A DNA stretch of 64,000 nucleotides from Ramlibacter monticola (lineage in GTDB: Bacteria > Pseudomonadota > Gammaproteobacteria > Burkholderiales > Burkholderiaceae_C): the NCBI RefSeq assembly GCF_016722785.1, contig NZ_JAEQNE010000006.1:237501-301500 (forward strand). The letters run 5' to 3'. The position numbers and the translations under genes are program-made. Below the pieces are notes generated by a model, which was given only the letters and a program-made list of their open reading frames with translations, did not search any database and was not told the origin of the DNA. Positions 50,682-57,947 of this stretch are shown here, one piece after another; the first letter of the stretch is position 1, and each line of letters begins with the position of its first letter.

Positions 50682-50780
50682 AACGCAGGGTGCGCAAAGG
50701 TGCAGAGAACGCAAAAGAACATCCTTCAAAGGTTTTTTTTGCGTCCTCTGCGTCCCTTTGCGCCCTCTGCGTCCGGATGT
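50682..50780. repeat. Long imperfect inverted repeat between narL and norB operon
   Basis: Left arm AACGCAGGGTGCGCAAAGG with GCAGAGAACGCAAAA pairs with right arm TTTTTTTTGCGTCCTCTGCG and CCCTTTGCGCCCTCTGCG. Together they form a hairpin of about 35 bp with an A+T-rich loop. The phrases GCAAAGG and GCAGAGG recur in short steps. It resembles dispersed intergenic repeats seen in many proteobacteria, and could act as a terminator of narXL because of the T run. Confidence 0.65.
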
Positions 50781-50812
50781 TGTAGTGAACCCCCATTACG
50801 CCCCGTTGCGTA

Positions 50813-50835
50813 AAGGTGTATTTGAAATAGACCTT
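50813..50835. promoter_or_regulatory. NsrR-type operator 1 upstream of the norB operon
   Basis: Left arm AAGGTGTATTT, a central G, and right arm AAATAGACCTT; the arms are complementary but for one base pair and fit the NsrR 11-1-11 consensus well. It abuts the FNR box at 50835. NsrR is encoded downstream at 53583. Confidence 0.7.
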
Positions 50836-50848
50836 TGACCCAGATCAA
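50835..50848. promoter_or_regulatory. FNR-type box upstream of the norB operon
   Basis: TTGACCCAGATCAA, nine of ten of the full consensus. If it acts at position -41.5, transcription would start near 50883, inside NsrR-type operator 2. A GACATT at 50871-50876 is a weak -10 candidate at the right place. Confidence 0.75.
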
Positions 50849-50875
50849 ATCGGGTCTGCCCGGGCTCCGCGACAT

Positions 50876-50898
50876 TAGGTGCATCCGAAATGCACCTT
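50876..50898. promoter_or_regulatory. NsrR-type operator 2 upstream of the norB operon
   Basis: Left arm TAGGTGCATCC, central G, right arm AAATGCACCTT. The 8-bp inner arms AGGTGCAT and ATGCACCT are perfectly complementary. It covers the predicted start of transcription and would block it when NsrR is NO-free (inferred). Confidence 0.7.
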
Positions 50899-50915
50899 AT
50901 CCAAGAGGAGCCCGC

Positions 50916-51206
50916 ATGAGCCAGACCGCAGTCCGCATCGACGTCCAGTCCCTTCCGCCGCACGTGCGGCATTCCACGATCTTCGCCACCTTCGGCGAGC
51001 TGGCCACCGGCCAGGGGCTGGAGCTCGTGAACAACCACGATCCGCGCCCCCTGTTCTTCCAGTTCCAGAACTTCGTGCCCGGCCAGTTCGACTGGGCCTA
51101 CCTGGAGCAGGGGCCGCAGACCTGGCGCGTCGCGATCAAGCGCATCAAGGACGGCGCCGCCTACGACGGCGGCAGCAGCTGCTGCGGCGGCGGCTGCGGC
51201 GGCTGA
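50916..51206 (+). CDS. DUF2249-family protein with cysteine-rich tail, co-operonic with norB
   Basis: A 96-residue cytoplasmic protein. The core has IDVQSLPPHVRHSTIFATFG, GLELVNNHDPRPLFFQFQNF and GQFDWAYLEQGPQTWRVAI, the DUF2249 pattern (TusA-like fold), and the C-terminus is SSCCGGGCGG, a possible metal or Fe-S site. The start MSQTAVRID follows a strong ribosome binding site (AAGAGGAG); a longer frame runs through the operator region. norB starts 51 bp downstream. DUF2249 genes are regularly beside NO-detoxification genes, but their function is not established. Confidence 0.85.
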   Translation: MSQTAVRIDVQSLPPHVRHSTIFATFGELATGQGLELVNNHDPRPLFFQFQNFVPGQFDWAYLEQGPQTWRVAIKRIKDGAAYDGGSSCCGGGCGG

Positions 51207-51257
51207 ACCCCTCCTCCGCCCGAATCCATCGCCCTTCCTCTTTACGAGTCAAGATCC

Positions 51258-53534
51258 ATGCGAAGCAACAACACTCTCTGGCGCTGGCTGGCACTGATCT
51301 TCGTGCTGTCCTTCGGCGTCCTCGGTTACCTGGGCTACCAGATCTACCTGACGGCCCCTCCCATCCCGCAGAAGGTGGTCAGCACCGATGGCCAGGTGCT
51401 CTTCACCGGTGAACAGATCCAGAAGGGCCAGCAGGTCTGGCTCGCCGCCGGCGGCCAGCAGCAGGGCTCCGTCTGGGGCCACGGCGCCTACGTCGCGCCC
51501 GACTGGTCGGCCGACTGGCTGCACCGCGAAGCGGTCGCCCTGCAGACCCTGCGCGCCAAGGCCATCGTCAGCGACCCCTCCGCCCTGAAGCCCGCCGAGC
51601 GCGGCGCCGTCGACGCGGCGGTGAAGGACGAGATGCGCCGCAATACCTACGACGCCGCCACCGGCGCCGTCTCGGTGTCCCCGGTCCGCGCCCAGGCCAT
51701 CCGCGAAGTCACCGACCACTACACCGGCCTGTTCGGCAATGCCGCCTCGCTGTCCAAGCTGCGCGAGCAATACGCCATGCGCGACGGCACCGTGCCCGAC
51801 GCCGCCGAGCGCCAGGCCCTGAGCGCCTTCTTCTTCTGGAGCGCCTGGGCCGCCGGCACCGACCGTCCGAACGACCCCGGCATTTCCTACACCAGCAACT
51901 GGCCGCACGAGCCGCTGATCGGCAACACCATGACGGCCTCGGCCGCGATGTGGTCGGTCGCCTCCGTGATCCTGCTGCTGGCCGGCATCGCCGCCCTGCT
52001 GTGGCTGCACGGCGCCGGCAAGCACGAGGAAGAAGCCGTCCCGCCCAAGAGCGACCCGCTGGCGGGCGCCAAGGCGACGCCTTCCATGAAGGCCACCCGC
52101 AAGTACTTCTTCGTCGTGATCGGCCTGATGCTGCTGCAGATCGCCATGGGCGCCATCACCGCGCACTACGCGGTCGAAGGCCAGTCCTTCTTCGGCCTGC
52201 CGATCGGCGACCTGCTGCCCTACGTGACCAGCCGCACCATCCACACGCAAGTGGGCATTTTCTGGATCGCCACCGCGTGGCTCGCCACCGGCCTCTACAT
52301 CGCCCCGCTGCTCGGCGGCAAGGAACCCAAGCTGCAGAAGCTGGGCGTGGACGTCCTGTTCTGGGCGCTGATCGCGATCGTGGTCGGCTCCACCGCCACC
52401 GGCTGGCTCGGCACCCTGCAGCACCGCGGCGTCGACTTCGCCTTCTGGCTCGGCAACCAGGGCCTGGAATTCACCAGCATGGGCCGCGTCTGGCAGATCC
52501 TGCTGTTCATCGGCCTGCTGTTCTGGGCCTTCCTGCTCGGCCGCGCCCTGTGGCCCGCGCTGACCAAGCCCTCGGAAAGCCGCGGCCTGATCGCCATGGT
52601 GTTCCTGTCGGCCGTCTGCATCGGCGGCTTCTACTCCACGTCGCTGACCTGGGGCCAGAACACCCACTACTCGATGGTGGAGTACTGGAGGTGGTGGCTG
52701 GTGCACCTGTGGGTGGAGGGCTTCTTCGAAGTGTTCGCCACCGCGGTGATCGCGCTGATCTTCACCAAGCTGGGCCTGGTCCGCGCCGAGAGCGCCAACC
52801 GCGCCATCATCGCCGAGACCATCGTGTTCCTGTTCGGCGGCATCCTGGGCACCCTGCACCACCTGTACTGGACCGGCACGCCGGTGTCCGTGATCGCCGT
52901 CGGCGCCGTGTTCTCCGCGCTGGAAGTGGTTCCGCTGACGCTGATCGGCCTGGAAGCCCTGCAGACCTGGAAGCGCTCGCAAGGCATCGCCTGGCTGAAC
53001 GCCTACAAGTGGCCCACCCTGTGCTTCGTCGCCGTGGGCTTCTGGAACACCGTCGGCGCCGGCCTGCTCGGCTTCGCGATCAACCCGCCGGCCTCGCTGT
53101 ACTACGTGCAGGGCCTGAACATGACCGCCGCCCACGGCCACGCCGCCCTGTTCGGTGTCTACGGCATGCTCGGCATCGGCCTGATGCTGTTCTGCCTGCG
53201 CGGCCTCTATGCCCGCCACCTGCACGCCGACGGCTGGATCAAGCCCGCCTTCTGGAGCCTGAACATCGGCCTGGCCATGATGGTGTTCATGTCGCTGCTG
53301 CCCGCCGGCATCTACCAGGCGTACGCGGCGATCACCAAGGGCCTGTGGTTCGCCCGCTCGCCGGAAGTGATCCACTCCGGCGTGATGGAAACCCTGGTGT
53401 GGCTGCGCGTCCCCGGCGACATCGTGTTCGCCATCGGCGCGGTCCTGCTCGGCGTCTATGCCCTCAAGCTGCTGCGGCGCGACACCTCGCCGCAAGGAGT
53501 GGCTACGGGTGAGATGGCATCCGTGACGAGGTAA
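51258..53534 (+). CDS. norB: NorB/NorZ, quinol-dependent nitric oxide reductase (qNor)
   Basis: A 758-residue single-subunit NO reductase that reduces two NO to N2O with electrons from quinol. Residues 1-220 form the extra N-terminal helix and a periplasmic cytochrome-c-like fold without haem (KVVSTDGQVLFTGEQIQKGQ, then SNWPHEPLIGNT). The rest is a 12-helix haem-copper oxidase core with metal-binding histidines in VTSRTIHTQVGIFW, WWLVHLWVEGFFEVF, GTLHHLYWTGTP and NMTAAHGHAALFGVYG, and the Glu-rich region of NO reductases (GFFEVF, FSALEVVPL). The length and absence of norC confirm the quinol type. It may act in denitrification as well as in NO defence. Confidence 0.97.
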   Translation: MRSNNTLWRWLALIFVLSFGVLGYLGYQIYLTAPPIPQKVVSTDGQVLFTGEQIQKGQQVWLAAGGQQQGSVWGHGAYVAPDWSADWLHREAVALQTLRAKAIVSDPSALKPAERGAVDAAVKDEMRRNTYDAATGAVSVSPVRAQAIREVTDHYTGLFGNAASLSKLREQYAMRDGTVPDAAERQALSAFFFWSAWAAGTDRPNDPGISYTSNWPHEPLIGNTMTASAAMWSVASVILLLAGIAALLWLHGAGKHEEEAVPPKSDPLAGAKATPSMKATRKYFFVVIGLMLLQIAMGAITAHYAVEGQSFFGLPIGDLLPYVTSRTIHTQVGIFWIATAWLATGLYIAPLLGGKEPKLQKLGVDVLFWALIAIVVGSTATGWLGTLQHRGVDFAFWLGNQGLEFTSMGRVWQILLFIGLLFWAFLLGRALWPALTKPSESRGLIAMVFLSAVCIGGFYSTSLTWGQNTHYSMVEYWRWWLVHLWVEGFFEVFATAVIALIFTKLGLVRAESANRAIIAETIVFLFGGILGTLHHLYWTGTPVSVIAVGAVFSALEVVPLTLIGLEALQTWKRSQGIAWLNAYKWPTLCFVAVGFWNTVGAGLLGFAINPPASLYYVQGLNMTAAHGHAALFGVYGMLGIGLMLFCLRGLYARHLHADGWIKPAFWSLNIGLAMMVFMSLLPAGIYQAYAAITKGLWFARSPEVIHSGVMETLVWLRVPGDIVFAIGAVLLGVYALKLLRRDTSPQGVATGEMASVTR

Positions 53535-53541
53535 GCTGCGG

Positions 53542-53563
53542 AGGCCGGCGCAAGCCGGCCTTT
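53542..53563 (+). terminator. Possible terminator after norB
   Basis: GGCCGGC and GCCGGCC form a perfect 7-bp stem with loop GCAA, followed by only three T residues. It may partly end the norB transcript before nsrR, which starts 20 bp later. Confidence 0.55.
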
Positions 53564-53582
53564 GCCGTTGAGGGGACCCCCG

Positions 53583-54050
53583 ATGAAACTGACCACCTTC
53601 ACCGACTACAGCCTGCGCGTGCTGATCTACCTGGCCGCGCAACCCGCCGACCGCGCCACGATCGCGCAGATCGCCGGCGCGTTCCAGGTGTCCGAGAACC
53701 ATTTGGTCAAGGTGGTGCACTTCCTCGGCAAGCAGGGCTGGCTGACCAACGTGCGCGGCAAGGGAGGTGGGATGGAACTCGGGATGCCCCCCGAGGCGAT
53801 CGTCGTCGGCAAGGTGGTGCGGGAAACCGAAGGCCTGAGCCAGTTGGCCGAATGCTTCGGCGAGACCGACGGCGACTGCGCCATCGCCCCCGACTGCCGC
53901 CTGCGCGGCGTGCTGGGCGAATCCATCAAGGCCTTCTACGGCGTGCTGGACCGCTACACCCTCGCCGACCTGGTCGGCAACCGCAAGCAGCTCGCGCAGA
54001 TCCTGTTCGTCGAGCGCGACGCCGCGCCACGCAAGGGAGCCCGCCCATGA
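53583..54050 (+). CDS. nsrR: NsrR, NO-sensing Rrf2-family repressor
   Basis: A 155-residue Rrf2 protein. The start MKLTTFTDYSLRVLIYLAAQ and QVSENHLVKVVHFLGKQGWL form the winged helix; GGGMELGMPPEAIVVGKVVR is the wing and linker. Three Fe-S cysteines occur in ECFGETDGDC and APDC, with C-x7-C-x5-C spacing as in NsrR. The cluster reacts with NO and releases DNA. Operators that fit it are upstream of norB and of nosZ. Its stop overlaps the next start (ATGA), beginning a four-gene coupled operon. Confidence 0.95.
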   Translation: MKLTTFTDYSLRVLIYLAAQPADRATIAQIAGAFQVSENHLVKVVHFLGKQGWLTNVRGKGGGMELGMPPEAIVVGKVVRETEGLSQLAECFGETDGDCAIAPDCRLRGVLGESIKAFYGVLDRYTLADLVGNRKQLAQILFVERDAAPRKGARP

Positions 54051-54382
54051 GCGACGAAGACCGCTTCATCTACTCCGGCCCGCCGGAACTGCTGCCGCCC
54101 CTGGTCGAAGCGCTGGAACGCGTGGTGGACCCGGAGGTGGCCCTCAACATCGTCGACGTCGGCCTCGTGTACGGCGTCGTCGTCAAGGACAAGCGCATGG
54201 ACGTCAGCGTGACGATGACCTCGGCCGCCTGCCCGGTCACGGACACGATCATCGACGACATCGAAACCCAGCTGGACCGGGCCCTGCCGCCCGACATGCT
54301 GATCCACGTGGAGCTGGTCTGGGAGCCGCCATGGACGCCCGAGCGCATGAGCGACAAGGCCCGCGGCTTCATGGGCTGGTGA
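54047..54382 (+). CDS. MIP18/DUF59-family iron-sulfur assembly factor (SufT/PaaD-like)
   Basis: A 111-residue protein with the DUF59 core LERVVDPEVALNIVDVGLVY, the single conserved Cys in TMTSAACPVTD, and a C-terminal VELVWEPPWTPERMSDKARG typical of this group. Members help mature Fe-S proteins. Coupled by ATGA to nsrR and by an overlap to the next gene, it may repair NO-damaged clusters, including that of NsrR; that role is inferred. Confidence 0.88.
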   Translation: MSDEDRFIYSGPPELLPPLVEALERVVDPEVALNIVDVGLVYGVVVKDKRMDVSVTMTSAACPVTDTIIDDIETQLDRALPPDMLIHVELVWEPPWTPERMSDKARGFMGW

Positions 54383-55488
54383 ACCCTCGTTCCGTCATCG
54401 CCGGCTCGCTGGTCGCCTGCGTGGCGGCGGCGCTGCTCTCCGGCATCGCCGGCGGCCTGCTGCGCGTGGGCATCACCCTGCCGGTGGCGGCCGACGCCCC
54501 CTGGCTCACCCGCGCCGCCCTCGCCCATGCCGCGCTGATGATGTGCGGCTTCATGGGCACCGTGATCTCCATCGAGCGTGCCGTCGCCTTCAAGCATCGC
54601 GCCGCCTGGACGGCCCCGTTCGCCTCGGGCGCCGCCGCCCTCGCCCTCCTGTGCGGCGCCCAGCTGCCCGCCGCCCTGCTGCTGGTGCTCGGCTCCGGCG
54701 CCTTCGTCCTCGTCAACGCGCTGCTGCTGCGCCGCCAGCCCGCGGCCCACACCGCCCTGCTGCTCGCCAGCGCCGTCGCCTGGTTCACCGGCAACGTGCT
54801 GCTGGCCGTGGGCGCCAGCAGCAGCACCGTGCTGCCCTGGTGGTTCGCCTTCCTGGTGGTGACCATCGCCGCCGAACGCCTCGAGATGACCCGCCTGATG
54901 CGGCGCCGCCGCGGCGCCCAGCCCGCGCTGCACCTCGTGCTGGCCGCGCTGGCCTGGGGCGCCGCCTGTTCCGGCCTCGAGCCGCGCTTCGGCGGCGTGC
55001 TGTTCGGCGCCGCGCTGTGCGGCCTGGCCGCCTGGCTGCTCGCCTTCGACATCGCGCGGCGCACGGTGCGCGCCGAAGGCCTGTCGCGCTACATGGCCGT
55101 GTGCCTGCTCGGGGGCTACGTGTGGCTCGCCATCGGCGGCGTCGCCTGGGGCGCCACGGCCCTCGGCTATCCGGTGCGCGACATCGCCCTGCACGCGCTC
55201 GGGCTCGGCTTCATCGTCAGCATGATCATGGGCCACGCGCCGGTGATCCTGCCCGCCGTCACCCGCGTGAAGCTGCAGTTCGGCAACTTCTTCTACCTGC
55301 CCCTGCTCGCGCTGCACCTGTCGCTCGCCCTGCGCCTGGCCGGCGGCGCGGTGGACTTCCACCTCCGCGCCCAGGGGGCCCTTTTCAACGCACTGGCCAT
55401 CGCGCTGTTCGCCGCCACCGCCGGCGGCTCCGCGCTGGCCTGGCGGCAGCGGCAGGGGCCGCGCCGCGTTTCCGACCCGAGACCATGA
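54379..55488 (+). CDS. Polytopic membrane protein of the nsrR-nnrS operon
   Basis: A 369-residue hydrophobic protein with roughly ten helices. I do not recognise a named family with certainty; regions such as LAHAALMMCGFMGTVISIER and GLGFIVSMIMGHAPVILPAV have the histidines and glycines seen in NnrS-like proteins, so it may be a distant NnrS relative. The start is GTG at 54379, overlapping the previous stop (TGGTGA), and its own stop overlaps nnrS (ATGA). Full coupling to nsrR, a SufT-like gene and nnrS points to NO stress or denitrification. Confidence 0.8.
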   Translation: MNPRSVIAGSLVACVAAALLSGIAGGLLRVGITLPVAADAPWLTRAALAHAALMMCGFMGTVISIERAVAFKHRAAWTAPFASGAAALALLCGAQLPAALLLVLGSGAFVLVNALLLRRQPAAHTALLLASAVAWFTGNVLLAVGASSSTVLPWWFAFLVVTIAAERLEMTRLMRRRRGAQPALHLVLAALAWGAACSGLEPRFGGVLFGAALCGLAAWLLAFDIARRTVRAEGLSRYMAVCLLGGYVWLAIGGVAWGATALGYPVRDIALHALGLGFIVSMIMGHAPVILPAVTRVKLQFGNFFYLPLLALHLSLALRLAGGAVDFHLRAQGALFNALAIALFAATAGGSALAWRQRQGPRRVSDPRP

Positions 55489-56675
55489 GCAGCTTCTTCC
55501 AGATCGAGGAACCGCCGCGCGCCGCCCCGCGTGGCTTCGCCCTGTGGCAACTGGGCTTCCGGCCCTTCTACCTGCTGGCCAGCGCCTTCGCCGCCGTGTC
55601 CATCCTGCTGTGGGGCCTGCAGTTCACCGGCCACCTCGCCGCGCCCTACCTGCCGGGCGCGCTGTGGCACGCGCACGAGATGCTGTTCGGATTCGCGCTG
55701 GCGGTGATCGTGGGCTTCCTGTTCACGGCGGGACGCAACTGGACCGGCCTGCCCACGCCCACCGGCGGCAAGCTCGCCGCGCTGGCCGTCCTCTGGCTGC
55801 TCGCGCGGGTGCTGGTGCTCACGCCCTGGGGCTGGCTCTCCGCCGTCGCCAACACCGCCTTCCCGCTCGCGGCGGCCGTCGCGCTGGGCATTCCCTTCGT
55901 GAAGGCGGGCAACCGCCGCAACTACTTCTTCGTCGGCGTGCTCACGCTGCTGGGGCTGGGGTCCCTCGCCGTGCACCTGAACCAGCTGGGCGTGGTGGCC
56001 CTGCCGGCCTGGGCCGGCATCCAGCTCGGGCTGGACGCGGTGCTGTTCGTCCTGTGCGTGATGGGCGGACGGGTGATCCCCATGTTCACGATCAACGGCG
56101 TGCCCGGCGCGGCGTCGCGGCGCCATCCCCGGGTGGAGCAGGTGGCACTGGGCTCGGTGCTCGCGCTGTTCGCGGCCGACGCCCTGCAGGCGCCGCCGCT
56201 GGTGCTGGGCGCCGTCGCGGCCGTCGCCGCCCTCGCCCACCTGGCGCGCTGGGTGCTGTGGCAGCCGTGGGTCACGCTGCGCACGCCACTGGTGTGGGTG
56301 CTGCATCTCGCGTACGCCTGGATCCCGGTGCACCTCGCGCTGCGCGCCCTGGCCGCCGCCGGCTGGGTCGCGCCTTCCGCTGCCATCCATTCGCTGACCG
56401 TCGGCGCCATCGGCGGCCTGGTGATCGGAATGATGACCCGCACCGCCCGCGGCCACACGGCCCGTCCGCTGCGCGCCGACCGGCGCGACGTCGCCTGCTA
56501 CCTGCTGGTCGCCAGCGCCGCCTTCGTGCGCGTGCTGGTGCCGCTCGCCGCGCCCGCCTTCACCATGGAGGCCGTGCTGTGCGCCGCCACGCTGTGGTCG
56601 GCCGGCTTCGCGCTGTACTTCGTGAGCTACTGGAACGTGCTGACCCGCCCACGCCTGGACGGCCGTCCCGGCTGA
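55485..56675 (+). CDS. nnrS: NnrS-family haem-copper membrane protein
   Basis: A 396-residue polytopic membrane protein (about twelve helices). NnrS marks are WQLGFRPFYLLASAFAAVSI, HAHEMLFGFALAVIVGFLFT, GRVIPMFTINGVPG and HSLTVGAIGGLVIGMMTRTARGH, where the last glycine-rich helix ends with TARGHTG-like residues. NnrS relieves NO stress and keeps metabolism running during denitrification. It is the last gene of the coupled nsrR operon and is followed by a strong terminator. Confidence 0.94.
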   Translation: MSSFFQIEEPPRAAPRGFALWQLGFRPFYLLASAFAAVSILLWGLQFTGHLAAPYLPGALWHAHEMLFGFALAVIVGFLFTAGRNWTGLPTPTGGKLAALAVLWLLARVLVLTPWGWLSAVANTAFPLAAAVALGIPFVKAGNRRNYFFVGVLTLLGLGSLAVHLNQLGVVALPAWAGIQLGLDAVLFVLCVMGGRVIPMFTINGVPGAASRRHPRVEQVALGSVLALFAADALQAPPLVLGAVAAVAALAHLARWVLWQPWVTLRTPLVWVLHLAYAWIPVHLALRALAAAGWVAPSAAIHSLTVGAIGGLVIGMMTRTARGHTARPLRADRRDVACYLLVASAAFVRVLVPLAAPAFTMEAVLCAATLWSAGFALYFVSYWNVLTRPRLDGRPG

Positions 56676-56709
56676 CGCGCATGCCCTGAATTCATTTCAG
56701 CCCTCTTGG

Positions 56710-56744
56710 TCCCGCACGGGTTCGCCCCTGCGGGATTTTTTTTT
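56710..56744 (+). terminator. Strong intrinsic terminator after nnrS
   Basis: Outer stem TCCCGCA / TGCGGGA and inner stem GGG-TTCG-CCC, followed by nine T residues. It closes the nsrR-nnrS operon and lies 60 bp before copy 2 of the 462-bp repeat. Confidence 0.92.
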
Positions 56745-56852
56745 GGTCCTTCGCCGATTTGCGGGAAACGGGTGAATTCGCGTTCGGCGGGGAGCGCACC
56801 GTGGTTCGAATTGGCGCGGTCCTGCGCTGGTTCGATTCGTTGCCAGTGGGCC

Positions 56853-56978
56853 GGACCAGGACGGGCCTGTCCGCCTCTGCGACTGTCCCCCGGCGCGGAT
56901 GAGAGCCCAGGCCCGTAAGCTCGCCGCGCCCGCGCCTCCTCCTTTATGTCGCCGAGCCGGACAGGCCCGCCCTGGTCC
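56853..56978 (+). repeat. Hairpin-bounded module 3 (type 2)
   Basis: Left end GGACCAGGACGGGCCTGTCC and right end GGACAGGCCCGCCCTGGTCC are reverse complements apart from one position. Inner tags CGACTGTCCCCCGGCGCGG and CTCCTCCTTTATGTCGCCG are as in module 1. Confidence 0.85.
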
Positions 56979-57085
56979 TACGCAGCGCGCGGATCAGGCA
57001 GCTTCCCTCGCGCACCTGCTTCTCGCGGTGCACCACTTGCGGTACGCGTCAACGAAGCCGCTGCGCCCGAACCCGGCGCGGCGCA

Positions 57086-57211
57086 GGACCAGAGCGGGGC
57101 TGTCCGGCTCGGCGACATAAAGGAGGAGGCGCGGGCGCCGCGCTCACCCGGGGTGCGGTTCTCACCCGCGCCGGGGGACAGTCGCAGAGACGGACAGCCC
57201 CGCTCTGGTCC
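57086..57211 (-). repeat. Hairpin-bounded module 4 (type 1)
   Basis: Left end GGACCAGAGCGGGGCTGTCC and right end GGACAGCCCCGCTCTGGTCC are perfect reverse complements over 20 bases. The CGACATAAAGGAGG tag is at the left and GGGGGACAGTCG at the right. It is the inverted counterpart of module 1. Confidence 0.85.
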
Positions 57212-57355
57212 GGCAAGAAGGCCGCTGCGCGCACCCGAGGATGCCCTCATCCGGCAGAAGTGAACCCTGGCCAGCAGCCCTGGAGATTGGCGAATAACTT
57301 TCAGCGGCTGTCACTGCGACAGCCCGGACGCCCCCCAGGCGACCGCACTTCCACC

Positions 57356-57369
57356 TTGATGCCCATCAA
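57356..57369. promoter_or_regulatory. Perfect FNR box upstream of nrfH
   Basis: TTGATGCCCATCAA fits TTGAT-N4-ATCAA at all ten positions. Its centre is 55 bp before the nrfH start, which gives a leader of roughly 14 bases if it acts at -41.5. Confidence 0.85.
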
Positions 57370-57417
57370 CGTAGATCCCGCCCCCCGACCTATCAATGAA
57401 GGAACGGGGGAGCACAC

Positions 57418-57930
57418 ATGGGCACCGCTCTGGAAAGGCCGCAACGCGGCATCGGAGGCAGCTCGCCGCTGCTGCTCGCACTGGCTGTCCTGGTGGGCGC
57501 GGTGGCCGGCATCGGAGGCTACACGCTGTTCTACGCGGAAGGCTTCTCGTACCTGAGCTCCGAGCCGAAGGTGTGCGCGAACTGCCACGTGATGCAGGCG
57601 CAGTACGACGCCTGGCAGAAATCGAGCCACCACCACGTCGCCACCTGCAACGACTGCCACCTGCCGCGTGGCTTCGTCGCACCGTACTTCGCGAAGCTGG
57701 TCAACGGCTGGAACCATTCCAAGGCGTACACGCTGCAGGACTTCGCCGAGCCGATCGCGATCAAGCCGTTCAACAGCGAGATCCTGCAGGCCAGCTGCCT
57801 GGCCTGCCACCGCGACCTGGTGCACGACGCCGTGATGGCGCGCGGCCCCACGGAGGAAGCGAGCTGCGTGCACTGCCACGCGACCGCGGGCCACGGCGAG
57901 CGCACCGGACTCGGCGGACCGCGCACCTGA
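57418..57930 (+). CDS. nrfH: NrfH, tetrahaem quinol dehydrogenase
   Basis: A 170-residue membrane-anchored NapC/NirT-type cytochrome that takes electrons from quinol and passes them to NrfA. One N-terminal helix ([21 protein letters not shown]) is followed by four haem motifs: CANCH, CNDCH, CLACH and CVHCH, with the NrfH-type context [20 protein letters not shown], then [15 protein letters not shown]. Length fits NrfH. It is followed after 17 bp by nrfA. The perfect FNR box upstream fits anaerobic induction. Confidence 0.95.
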   Translation: MGTALERPQRGIGGSSPLLLALAVLVGAVAGIGGYTLFYAEGFSYLSSEPKVCANCHVMQAQYDAWQKSSHHHVATCNDCHLPRGFVAPYFAKLVNGWNHSKAYTLQDFAEPIAIKPFNSEILQASCLACHRDLVHDAVMARGPTEEASCVHCHATAGHGERTGLGGPRT

Positions 57931-57947
57931 ACCACGGAGGGACTCTC

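Larger units (their letters stand above)
56804..57266 (-). repeat. 462-bp compound inverted-repeat element, copy 2
   Basis: The 742-bp gap between nnrS and nrfH has no convincing gene. Most of it is this element, the inverted near-copy of 29396-29857. It contains modules at 56853-56978 and 57086-57211 with a 107-bp spacer. As in copy 1, the element directly follows an intrinsic terminator on the same side. The remaining sequence to nrfH holds an FNR box and otherwise nothing I can name. Confidence 0.9.

Noticed and set aside
50682-50780. CRISPR-like array because of short repeated GCAAAGG/GCAGAGG units
   Set aside because: The units are too short, unevenly spaced and arranged as an inverted repeat. 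No spacers or cas genes are present; no CRISPR array was seen elsewhere in the window.
29396-57266. The block between the two 462-bp elements as a composite transposon or genomic island
   Set aside because: No transposase, integrase, tRNA or target duplication is seen, and the enclosed genes are ordinary core respiratory genes with the same composition as the flanks.
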